64,000 nucleotides of DNA from VRUE01 sp044867645. Lineage in GTDB: Bacteria > Actinomycetota > Thermoleophilia > Solirubrobacterales > 70-9. The notes below the pieces were generated by a model. It was not told the DNA's origin. It made no database searches and saw only the letters and a program-made list of their open reading frames with translations. The stretch is taken from positions 1 to 64,000 of the forward strand of contig JBIOVI010000045.1 of the NCBI GenBank assembly GCA_044867645.1, given 5' to 3'. Both the position numbers and the translations under genes were made by a program. Positions 25,922 to 34,638 of the stretch are shown one piece after another; the first letter of the stretch is position 1; each line of letters opens with the position of its first letter.

Positions 25922-27315
25922 GCGAGCAGACTCCCAGCAGAAGCCGCTGGAGGCATTTCCGCGCCTCGCTCTCGCGCCAATCGCGCGGCCGTGGCAAAGA
26001 CACGATCGCGATCGCTGTCCTCACGGTTATCGCGATCGTGATGACGCTCTGGATCTTCACCCAGCAGAAAGCCTCGCTGCCGTCCTGGGCGCCGTTCGTC
26101 GGGGAAGACTTCGTCCACCTCACGGCGGAGTTCAGCAACGCGCAGGCGGTCACCCCGGGTCAGGGACAGGCGGTCGTGGTCGCCGGCGTCCAGGTCGGCA
26201 AGATCTCCTCTGTTGACCTCGACAACGGGCACGCCGTGGTGGGAATGGATGTCGAGCCCAAGTACCTGCCCCTGATCCACCCCGACGCGACCCTTCTGCT
26301 CCGGCCCAAAACCAACCTGAATGACATGACGGTCGAGATCGACCCGGGGCGCGAGGGAGGCCATGTCGAAGCGGGTCACGACTTCCCGCTTTCGCGCACC
26401 GAACCGAGTATTCCGCTGGAGGCCTTCCTCGCGACGCTCGACGTCGACACGCGCCAGTACCTGCAGCTGCTCGTCGCCGGCGGCGCTCAGGGGATCGGCG
26501 GCCGTGGACGGCAGCTGTCCGGCGCTTTGCGACGCCTCCAGCCCTTCGCCCACTACATCGCCGACCTCAACCGCGCCGTCGCCCAGCGCCGCGTGGCGCT
26601 AGCCCGCGTGATCCACGATTTCGGCTTGCTGACGACCGAGCTGGGCAGGCACGACGCTCAGCTGGAACGCTTCGTCACCTCGTCCAAGGACGCCCTCGGC
26701 AACTTCGCCAACCAGCAGCAGTCGATTCAGGAATCGCTGGTCGAGTTCCCCTCCACGCTTTCGGCGCTGCGCTCGGCGCTGGCCAGCTCGGACCGCTTCA
26801 CGACCGTGGCGCAGCCGGCGCTACTGGGCTTGATTCCGCAAGCGCAGGCGCTCGGCCCCGCGCTCAAGGCCAACGAGCGGCTGTTCAGCCAAACGACGGC
26901 GCCGATCCGCGATCAGATCCGCCCCTTCACGCGACAGATCCGCCCCGTACTCACCCATACCAAGGAAGCCGCCCCCGCGGTGGACACCTCGGTGACCAAC
27001 TTCGGCACTTCGCTCGGCGCCCTCAACAGCTTCCTCAACGAGCTGGCCTACAAGCCGCCGGGGAAAAAGGAGAGTTTCCTCTTCTACCTGCCTTGGCTGA
27101 ACCACAATCTCAACGCCACCTTCAACTTCGCCGATGCAGGGGGGCCAGTGAGCCGCGGCGTGGCGATGGCCTCCTGCAACGTCTCTTTCCTCGCCTACGG
27201 GATCATCCCGCTGAAGCCGTACCTGAGGACCCTGGTCCAGGGCCTGAGGATCCCCAGCCCAGAAGAAATCCCGGCCTCCACCCCATCCGGCCACTGCGAA
27301 TTCAGCAATAAATGA
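25918..27315 (+). CDS. Mce/MlaD-domain protein 5 of 6
   Basis: 465 residues. The ATG at 25918 overlaps the previous stop. Basic N-terminus, membrane helix (IAIAVLTVIAIVMTLWIF), Mce domain (VHLTAEFSNAQAVTPGQGQA, GVQVGKISSVDL, KTNLNDMTVEIDPG) and a helical arm (LGRHDAQLERFVTSSKDALG). C-terminal segment with cysteines in MASCNVSF and SGHCEFSNK. A longer open frame extends upstream inside gene 4 but is only a shadow. Confidence 0.92.
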   Translation: MSEQTPSRSRWRHFRASLSRQSRGRGKDTIAIAVLTVIAIVMTLWIFTQQKASLPSWAPFVGEDFVHLTAEFSNAQAVTPGQGQAVVVAGVQVGKISSVDLDNGHAVVGMDVEPKYLPLIHPDATLLLRPKTNLNDMTVEIDPGREGGHVEAGHDFPLSRTEPSIPLEAFLATLDVDTRQYLQLLVAGGAQGIGGRGRQLSGALRRLQPFAHYIADLNRAVAQRRVALARVIHDFGLLTTELGRHDAQLERFVTSSKDALGNFANQQQSIQESLVEFPSTLSALRSALASSDRFTTVAQPALLGLIPQAQALGPALKANERLFSQTTAPIRDQIRPFTRQIRPVLTHTKEAAPAVDTSVTNFGTSLGALNSFLNELAYKPPGKKESFLFYLPWLNHNLNATFNFADAGGPVSRGVAMASCNVSFLAYGIIPLKPYLRTLVQGLRIPSPEEIPASTPSGHCEFSNK

Positions 27316-28856
27316 GTAAGCGCGCCCCCAGCACTGGCCAACTCCTCGTCATCGCCGGCTTTGCGCTGTCCTGCTTCGGCATCCTGCTCTTTCTCTGGAT
27401 CACCTTTGGCGGCCCGACCCCGTTCAAAGCGAAGCCGTACGAAATCAAGGTTCCGTTCAACGAGGCGACCCAGCTAGCCGAACAGTCCGACGTGCGGATC
27501 TCCGGGGTCTCGGTCGGCAAAGTTCAAAAGATCGATGTCGCGCCGAACGGCAAGCAGGCGCTGGCGACGATCAACATCGAAGACAAGTACGGCCCGATTC
27601 CAAAGGGGACCCGAGCCATCCTCCGCACCAAGACGCTGCTCGGCGAGACCTACGTCGAACTGACGCCGGGCGACTCCAACGGACCCGAATTGGCCGACGA
27701 AGCGACGCTCGCCGCCGCCAACGTGGCGGAATCGGTGCAACTCGATGAGATCTTCCGCACCTTCGATGCGCGCACCCGCGCCGCCTTTCAAGAATGGATG
27801 CAGGAAGGCGCTGTCGCGATCCAAGGTCGTGGGCAGGACTTCTCCAACGTCTTCGCCGAGTTCGACCCGTTCTTCACCGAATTCGATCGCCTCTTCCGGG
27901 TTCTGGACACCCAGCGACTGGCGGTCAAGCAGCTGTTCCGCAACGGCGCCGTCACCTTCCAGGCCCTGCGCGGTCGCGAAGGGGAGCTCGCCAGCCTGAT
28001 CCGTAACTCAAACGCCGTGTTCCGGACCACCGCGGCACGCGACCGCGACATCGAAGCGTTGTTCCGTGCCTTCCCGACCTTCGAGGACGAGTCGAGGCTG
28101 ACCCTCGACCGGTTGAAAGAGTTCGCGCTCAACGCCGAGCCGCTGTTCCGCCAGCTCGTCCCCGCCGCCGAACAGCTCTCGCCGACCCTGATTGCGTTCT
28201 CGAGGCTGGCGCCGCAGGCCAAGGGGCTTTTCGAAGGGCTCGAAACCGTGATCGACCGCGCCCCGACGGGCTTCCCCGCCCTACGTAAATTCCTGCGTGG
28301 GGACTTCCCCGTCCTGCTGCGAGCGCTCGATCCGTTCTTGCGTAATTTCAACCCGATCTTTACCGGTCTCGATCTCTACAAACAGGATCTTGCCGCGACG
28401 CTCGCCAACGTCACCGCCGCCACCAACGCGGTGCACCTGAGCTCGGCGGGCAAACAGATCCACTACTTGCGCGCGCTCGCTCCGTTTGGCCCCGAAGCGC
28501 TGGCCACCTATCCAAACCGGCTCACCACCAACCGCAACAGCGCCTACAGCCAGCCGCTCGCTTACAAGCGCCTCGCTCAGGGCTTGCTCAACTTCGAGAC
28601 CCGGCAGTGCAGTTCGGGGATCACCGCGACGCTCGACCCGAATACCCCGAACGAACCCGCCTTCAACGAGCGGACCAAAGGCGACGTGAAACAGGCGACC
28701 GACTTCTTCGGGCGGCTCAAGCACTACGCCTATGCCGGCCAGGAAAGCTCCGCCACGGTCCCCGCTCCCGGTTGCAGCTCGCAGGCACCCTTCGAGCCGA
28801 TCTACGGCAGCGGGCCGGCGACCACCTACCAGCACACCTTCGAACAGGGCAAATAA
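27312..28856 (+). CDS. Mce/MlaD-domain protein 6 of 6
   Basis: 514 residues: membrane helix (LLVIAGFALSCFGILLFLWI), Mce domain (YEIKVPFNEATQLAEQSDVR, VSVGKVQKID, LLGETYVELTPGDSNG), a long helical arm, and a C-terminal region with two cysteines (RQCSSGI, APGCSSQ). Last gene of the run; a hairpin follows 15 bases after the stop. The series contains no YrbE permease, no ATPase and no lipoprotein-type Mce member with a lipobox. Confidence 0.92.
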   Translation: MSKRAPSTGQLLVIAGFALSCFGILLFLWITFGGPTPFKAKPYEIKVPFNEATQLAEQSDVRISGVSVGKVQKIDVAPNGKQALATINIEDKYGPIPKGTRAILRTKTLLGETYVELTPGDSNGPELADEATLAAANVAESVQLDEIFRTFDARTRAAFQEWMQEGAVAIQGRGQDFSNVFAEFDPFFTEFDRLFRVLDTQRLAVKQLFRNGAVTFQALRGREGELASLIRNSNAVFRTTAARDRDIEALFRAFPTFEDESRLTLDRLKEFALNAEPLFRQLVPAAEQLSPTLIAFSRLAPQAKGLFEGLETVIDRAPTGFPALRKFLRGDFPVLLRALDPFLRNFNPIFTGLDLYKQDLAATLANVTAATNAVHLSSAGKQIHYLRALAPFGPEALATYPNRLTTNRNSAYSQPLAYKRLAQGLLNFETRQCSSGITATLDPNTPNEPAFNERTKGDVKQATDFFGRLKHYAYAGQESSATVPAPGCSSQAPFEPIYGSGPATTYQHTFEQGK

Positions 28857-28871
28857 GGGCTTTCAAGGAGA

Positions 28872-28891
28872 GGGGCGGCTCGCGCCGCCCC
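28872..28891 (+). terminator. GC hairpin after the Mce run
   Basis: GGGGCGGC, loop TCGC, GCCGCCCC: a perfect 8-bp stem 15 bases after the last Mce stop and 37 bases from the convergent stop of family S member D. There is no good T tract, so intrinsic termination is likely but not certain. Confidence 0.55.
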
Positions 28892-28928
28892 TTCGTCCGT
28901 CTCTGAACAGATCCTGCCTGGGCTACGC

Positions 28929-29726
28929 CTAGCCCTTCGGCGTGCAGGGCACGACCAGCCTGACGTTCCTGAGCACCGTTTCGGCCGCGACGTCGGGGAC
29001 TTTCGCTTCGTTTTTGAAGACGGTCCTCGGGACGCTGACCTTGAAGGCACCGTCCGGGCATTTGGCTTCGAAGTAGCCGACCCTCTTGCCTTTGTAGCTG
29101 TAGGTCTTCCCCAGCTTGAAATTGAAGTCGAGCCCCGAGCCGCTGCCTCCCGCGACCACCGGGATTTTCGCGACCGAATGGAGGCCACTTCCCTTCCTGG
29201 AGATCGTGACCTTGGTGACGACCGCGGCCGGCGCCGGCACGGTAACGAATATGTGGATCAGCAACGTAATCTTGCCGCCTCTTTCCCCGCCGTTGAAGAC
29301 GGTCAGTGGGCTCGTGATCACGATTGGTTTCTGTTCGGGGAAGGCGATCTCGACATGCGCGTTGCCCTTGCCGAGGACCGTGCTGCCGCAGACTTTAAGC
29401 GCGGATTGGGTGTCCTGCGCCTCGAGCTGTCCCGCATTGCAGACCGGGTAGCCCTTGACGTTTACTTTCACGTCCTTGTCGATGTCGACGATCGTTTCCC
29501 TGAACGCGGAGGGATGGGTTTTGTCACTGGTTTCGATCTTGCCGTAGATATTCGTCGTGACCGGAACGTACTCGCTCCTCGGCAACGCCTTCGGCGAGGT
29601 GCTGCCGCCGAAGGTGAGGACCAAGTTGCCCGCCTGAGTCTTGATCTGCACTGCACTTGCCACAGTGGCCACGCCCACCGATAGCACCGCCGTCAGGACC
29701 AGCGCCAACATCGAGTGCTTCCGCAT
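28929..29726 (-). CDS. Family S secreted protein, member D (unknown function)
   Basis: 265 residues, signal peptide MRKHSMLALVLTAVLSVGVA with cleavage near ASA. Shared layout: AGNLVLTFGGSTSPKALPRS, first cysteine pair (YPVCNAGQ to KVCGSTVLGKG), SPLTVFNGGERGGK, a beta-rich middle, EAKCPDG and the C-terminal VVPCTPKG. AAAGAGGAGA precedes the ATG as ribosome site. Compared with members B and C it has a C-terminal extension of about ten residues, shared with E and F. It is convergent with the Mce run. Confidence 0.83.
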   Translation of the reverse strand: MRKHSMLALVLTAVLSVGVATVASAVQIKTQAGNLVLTFGGSTSPKALPRSEYVPVTTNIYGKIETSDKTHPSAFRETIVDIDKDVKVNVKGYPVCNAGQLEAQDTQSALKVCGSTVLGKGNAHVEIAFPEQKPIVITSPLTVFNGGERGGKITLLIHIFVTVPAPAAVVTKVTISRKGSGLHSVAKIPVVAGGSGSGLDFNFKLGKTYSYKGKRVGYFEAKCPDGAFKVSVPRTVFKNEAKVPDVAAETVLRNVRLVVPCTPKG

Positions 29727-29858
29727 ATCCCATCTCCTCTTTGACCTGCACGAATGAGCCGCAAATCAATCCCGATCAATCAGCACACGCTCATGGCAAA
29801 GCTACCAGTGGTGCGCAGACTTGGCTATAGCGGAAAGGGAAAGGCCAGGTCGGCGGCG

Positions 29859-30665
29859 CTAGCCCTTTGGCGTGCAGGGCACGACCAGTCCGCCTTTGAG
29901 CGACGTCGTTGGCGCCACTCCGGGGGTTTGGGCTTCGTTTTTGAAAAGGGCTTTCGCCACATTCACTTTGAAGTTGCCGTCCGGGCATTTCGCTTCGAAA
30001 TAGCCGACCCTCTTGCCTTTGTAGCTGTAGGTCTTCCCCAGCTTGAAATTGAAGTCGAGCAGCGAGCCGCTGCCTCCCGCGACCACCGGAATTTTCGCGA
30101 CCGAGTGGATTCCGCTGCCCTTTCTGGAAATCGTAACCGTGGTGGCGATTGCGGCCGGAGCCGGCACGGTGATGAAGACGTGGATGTACAGCGTGACCTT
30201 GCCGCCTTTTTCGCCGCCGTTAAAGACGGTGATCGGGCTCGTGACAGTGATCGGGTCCTGTTCCGGGAAGGCGATCTCGAAGTGTGCGCTGCCTTTGCTG
30301 AGGATCGCGTCGCCACAGGCTTTCAGCGCAGCTTCCGGATTCCGCACGTCGTAGTGGGGCCGACTTTCGCAGACCGGGTAGCCCTTGGCGTTGACCCTGA
30401 TGTCCTTGTCGACGTCGATGACTAATTCCCGCAGAGCCGAGGGGTGGGTCCCGTCGGCGGTCTTCACATCGGCGAAGATACTCGCGGTAACTGGCACCGC
30501 TTCTCGTCTCGGGAGCGACGTGGGCAGTATCCGGCTCCCCAGCGTGAATTTCAAATTGGGGAAGTAGCAGGAAGTCAGTGGGCACGGAACCGCGTTCGCG
30601 TCCCGCTCCACCCCGATGATCAGGGCCAACCCAAATGCCAGTATGAGAGCAGCGCTTCTGCGCAT
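29859..30665 (-). CDS. Family S secreted protein, member E (unknown function)
   Basis: 268 residues, signal peptide MRRSAALILAFGLALIIGV. It has an extra cysteine pair just after cleavage (VPCPLTSCYFP), absent from the other members. The C-terminal half matches members D and F closely (for example EAKCPDGNFKVNV and SLKGGLVVPCTPKG), while the N-terminal third is diverged (YPVCESRPHYDVRNPEAAL instead of the GQLEA type). One 60-base stretch is identical to member D and one 119-base stretch differs from F by a single base. Upstream of the start lies the terminator hairpin of member F. Confidence 0.83.
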   Translation of the reverse strand: MRRSAALILAFGLALIIGVERDANAVPCPLTSCYFPNLKFTLGSRILPTSLPRREAVPVTASIFADVKTADGTHPSALRELVIDVDKDIRVNAKGYPVCESRPHYDVRNPEAALKACGDAILSKGSAHFEIAFPEQDPITVTSPITVFNGGEKGGKVTLYIHVFITVPAPAAIATTVTISRKGSGIHSVAKIPVVAGGSGSLLDFNFKLGKTYSYKGKRVGYFEAKCPDGNFKVNVAKALFKNEAQTPGVAPTTSLKGGLVVPCTPKG

Positions 30666-30700
30666 TTACCTTCCAATACTAGTCTCGAATTGTGGCAATA

Positions 30701-30728
30701 AAAAGGGCGGCCCGGAGGCCGCCCTTTT
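30701..30728 (-). terminator. Strong terminator downstream of family S member F
   Basis: AAAAGGGCGGCC, loop CGGA, GGCCGCCCTTTT: a 12-bp stem followed on the minus strand by a T-rich run. It lies between the stop of member F (30768) and the start of member E (30665), so E needs its own promoter. The symmetry means it could also stop transcription from the other side. Confidence 0.88.
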
Positions 30729-30767
30729 ACCTGTCCTTCCTGAGAGCGAAGTCTCAGCTCACTCGTA

Positions 30768-31562
30768 CTAACCCTTCGGCGTGCAGGGCACGACCAGTCC
30801 GCCTTTGAGCGACGTAGTCGGCGCCACTCCGGGGGTTTGGGCTTCGTTTTTGAAGAGAACTTTCGTCACGTTGACCTTGAAGTTCCCATCGGGGCATTTC
30901 GCTTCGATGTAACCCACTTTTTTGCCTTTGTAGCCGTAGGTCTTCCCCAGCTTGAATTTGAAGTCGAGCGCTGAGCCGCTGCCTCCAGCAGCAACGGGGA
31001 TTTTCGAGATCGTGTGGAGGCCGGCGCCTTTCTTCGAAATCGTAACCGTGGTGACGATTGCGGCCGGAGCCGGCACGGTGATGAAGACGTGGATGTACAG
31101 CGTGACCTTGCCGCCTTTTTCGCCGCCGTTAAAGACGGTGATCGGGCTCGTGACAATGATCGGTTTCTGTTCGGGGAACGCGATCTCGACGTGTGCGATA
31201 CCACTCCCGAGAACCGTGTTGCCGCAGACTTTCATTGCAGCTTTGGTGTCGCGTGCCTCAAGCTGTCCGCCTTTGCAGGCCGGGTAGCCTTTGACGTTGA
31301 CTTTCACGTCCTTGTCGAAATCGACGATCGCTTCCCGGAACGCCGAGGGGTGGGTCCCGTCGCTGGTCGTGATTTTGCCGAAGATGTTCGACGTGATCGG
31401 CACGTATTGGCTCTTCGGTAGTGCTTTCGGCGAGGTGGTGCCGCCGAAGGTGATGATGAGGTTGCCTGCCCGGAGCGTGGTCGATACCGCGCTCGCGATG
31501 GCTGCAACGCCCAGGGACAGCACCGCTGCCAGGGCGAGTGCCAGCATCAGATTTCTACGCAT
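30768..31562 (-). CDS. Family S secreted protein, member F (unknown function)
   Basis: 264 residues, signal peptide MRRNLMLALALAAVLSLGVA. Same layout as D and E: AGNLIITFGGTTSPKALPKS, first cysteine pair (YPACKGGQ to KVCGNTVLGSG), SPITVFNGGEKGGK, EAKCPDGN and C-terminal VVPCTPKG. The N-terminal half resembles D, the C-terminal half E. A good ribosome site, AAAGGAGAG, precedes the start. It is the last family member and lies 142 bases from the stop of the TetR gene on the same strand. Confidence 0.83.
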   Translation of the reverse strand: MRRNLMLALALAAVLSLGVAAIASAVSTTLRAGNLIITFGGTTSPKALPKSQYVPITSNIFGKITTSDGTHPSAFREAIVDFDKDVKVNVKGYPACKGGQLEARDTKAAMKVCGNTVLGSGIAHVEIAFPEQKPIIVTSPITVFNGGEKGGKVTLYIHVFITVPAPAAIVTTVTISKKGAGLHTISKIPVAAGGSGSALDFKFKLGKTYGYKGKKVGYIEAKCPDGNFKVNVTKVLFKNEAQTPGVAPTTSLKGGLVVPCTPKG

Positions 31563-31598
31563 TCGATTCTCTCTCCTTTGTTGGCCCGCCCGTCTGAG

Positions 31599-31638
31599 CC
31601 GTGGCCATAGATAGCCATGAACTATCCCTCCGTGGCCA
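31599..31638. promoter_or_regulatory. Candidate operator upstream of family S member F
   Basis: CCGTGGCCA occurs twice (31599-31607 and 31630-31638), flanking a GATAG/CTATC inverted repeat (31610-31626). It lies between the TetR gene and member F. An operator for this or another regulator is inference only. Confidence 0.3.
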
Positions 31639-31704
31639 AATTACCAGCATCGGCCTTTAGGTAACCCCCGCATTCCCTTAAAGGAGCGGCTTAAACCGGC
31701 GAAA

Positions 31705-32394
31705 TCAAGCTTCGAGCATGGACAGCCGGGTTCGCTCACGCTCTTCAGCGGCGCCCTCGGCGCCCAGGAAAGGCAGCGTGATCCAGAACATCAGGTCCGG
31801 AAGCCGGCTTGGCAAGCGGGCTGAGGCCCCATGGAGGATCTCGCTGTAGAGCAGCTCGTTGATGCCACCGGCAAGCGAGAGCGAGGTGATCCCCGGCAGC
31901 TCGACCGACGTCTCGGCGCGGCCGGCGTCCAGGAATCCGGTGAATTGGCGCAGCGCCGCGTCCCGTCGAGCCAGCGCCTTCGGCCCGGCGGCCAGCACCT
32001 CGACGATCGCGAAGCGACCCTCGTCGGGGTGCTCGGCGAGATGTTTCAGCAGCTCGCCCAGACCGGCGGCGACGCGCTCCGCCCAGGGAGAGCCCGGCTT
32101 CGACTCGAATCCCCGCGCCGTATCGCCAAGCAGGTTGCCAAGCAGAACGTCATAGGCGGCGAGGAAGCAGTCCTCCTTGCTGGCGAACAGCTCATAGAAC
32201 GTCTTTCTCGACACTCCGGCAACGCCAATCACGTCCACGACGCGCGTCTCGGGGTAGCCTCGCTCGGCGACGACTTCGATCATCGCCTGCAGAATTCGAC
32301 GCCGCTGGGACTCCGTCACCGCCTCCCGCGGTAGCCCGTGACGACCCCTCGGCAGTCGCTCGTTCACCTTAGCGGTGCGTCTACCGGAAGCCAC
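31705..32394 (-). CDS. TetR-family transcriptional regulator
   Basis: 229 residues. The N-terminal TetR helix-turn-helix is clear: ILQAMIEVVAERGYPETRVVDV followed by the recognition part AGVSRKTFYELFASKEDCFLAA. The C-terminal ligand domain is diverged, so the effector is unknown. GTG start at 32394. It is upstream of family S member F on the same strand, so it could control that gene and possibly the MmpL/Mce region; TetR proteins often control such transport genes, but this is inference. Confidence 0.9.
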   Translation of the reverse strand: MASGRRTAKVNERLPRGRHGLPREAVTESQRRRILQAMIEVVAERGYPETRVVDVIGVAGVSRKTFYELFASKEDCFLAAYDVLLGNLLGDTARGFESKPGSPWAERVAAGLGELLKHLAEHPDEGRFAIVEVLAAGPKALARRDAALRQFTGFLDAGRAETSVELPGITSLSLAGGINELLYSEILHGASARLPSRLPDLMFWITLPFLGAEGAAEERERTRLSMLEA

Positions 32395-32454
32395 ACCAAG
32401 ACTCTAGACCAGGAGGCGCGAAATCGCGACTCCTGTACCCCGGCGTTTCTCCGT

Positions 32455-33831
<1,377 letters not shown>

Positions 33832-33906
33832 ATCGGGAAGAGATTGTGCCTGGTTGACGCATCTGGCGTGCGCCGACCCTGCTCGGCCAACTGCGCCCCC
33901 CGTGGG

Positions 33907-34638
33907 CTAGTAAGGGGCCTTCTCGAGTCGCCGATCCACTCCAAACAACGGGACTTGCTCACAGGTCTCGGTCAGCCGAGAGACCGTTCGCCCGCCGATC
34001 TGCTCTTCGAGCTTGTCCACGGTGAGATTGGTCGTCAGCATGACTGAACGCTCATCTTCGTATCGCTCGTTGACGAGCGCGTATAGCTGCTCAAGGACCC
34101 AGTCGGAGCGCTTCTCAGCACCGAAGTCATCGATGTGGAGCAGGTCCACCGCGGTGAGACGCTCGAAAAAGGCGGCATACGAATCTCCGCCAGGCTCTGT
34201 GTCATAGGTGCGGCGAATACGCGCAAGCAGTTTCGGCAGTGAATAGATCGCTACCGAATGGCCTTTCTCCAGGGCTTCCTTCGAAACGAGCATCGCGAGG
34301 GTCGTCTTGCCAGTGCCCGTATCTCCGAAGAGCCAAAGTCCTTGGCCCGCCTCCAGGTTCGAATCCAGGTTGTCGATGAATGCGCGTACCTTCCCGACAG
34401 CCTCTCTCGTCTCGGCATTGCGCGCCATGTCGCCTATTGGGGGGCGGTCGAAGGAGACGCCGCGGTAGCGAGGGGGGATCACAGACGCCACGCCACGCAC
34501 GCGGCCCCGCCGCAGGCGCTGCTCCCGGCACTCGCATGGACGCGCAACGTCCTCGGGGCCGAGGATCCAGCCCGATCCGTCGCAGACCCCCAGCGGACAG
34601 ACCTGCTCGGCAAACGGTTCGCTGCGCGCAGTGGCCAT
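33907..34638 (-). CDS. DnaC/DnaI-like AAA+ ATPase (putative replicative helicase loader)
   Basis: 243 residues. An N-terminal cysteine set (CPLGVCDGSGW, then CECREQ) could bind zinc as in DnaI. The AAA+ core has Walker A GDTGTGKTT (about residue 107), Walker B LLHIDDFGAE and sensor TTNLTVDKL. The start codon overlaps the dnaB stop (TGATG-type), so loader and helicase are translationally coupled. Family members load DnaB on DNA; IstB-type transposition proteins share the fold but no transposase is nearby. Most actinobacteria are not known for DnaC-type loaders. Confidence 0.86.
   Translation of the reverse strand: MATARSEPFAEQVCPLGVCDGSGWILGPEDVARPCECREQRLRRGRVRGVASVIPPRYRGVSFDRPPIGDMARNAETREAVGKVRAFIDNLDSNLEAGQGLWLFGDTGTGKTTLAMLVSKEALEKGHSVAIYSLPKLLARIRRTYDTEPGGDSYAAFFERLTAVDLLHIDDFGAEKRSDWVLEQLYALVNERYEDERSVMLTTNLTVDKLEEQIGGRTVSRLTETCEQVPLFGVDRRLEKAPY

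Noticed and set aside
33907..34638. IstB transposition protein
   Set aside because: No transposase or inverted repeats nearby; overlap with dnaB supports a loader.
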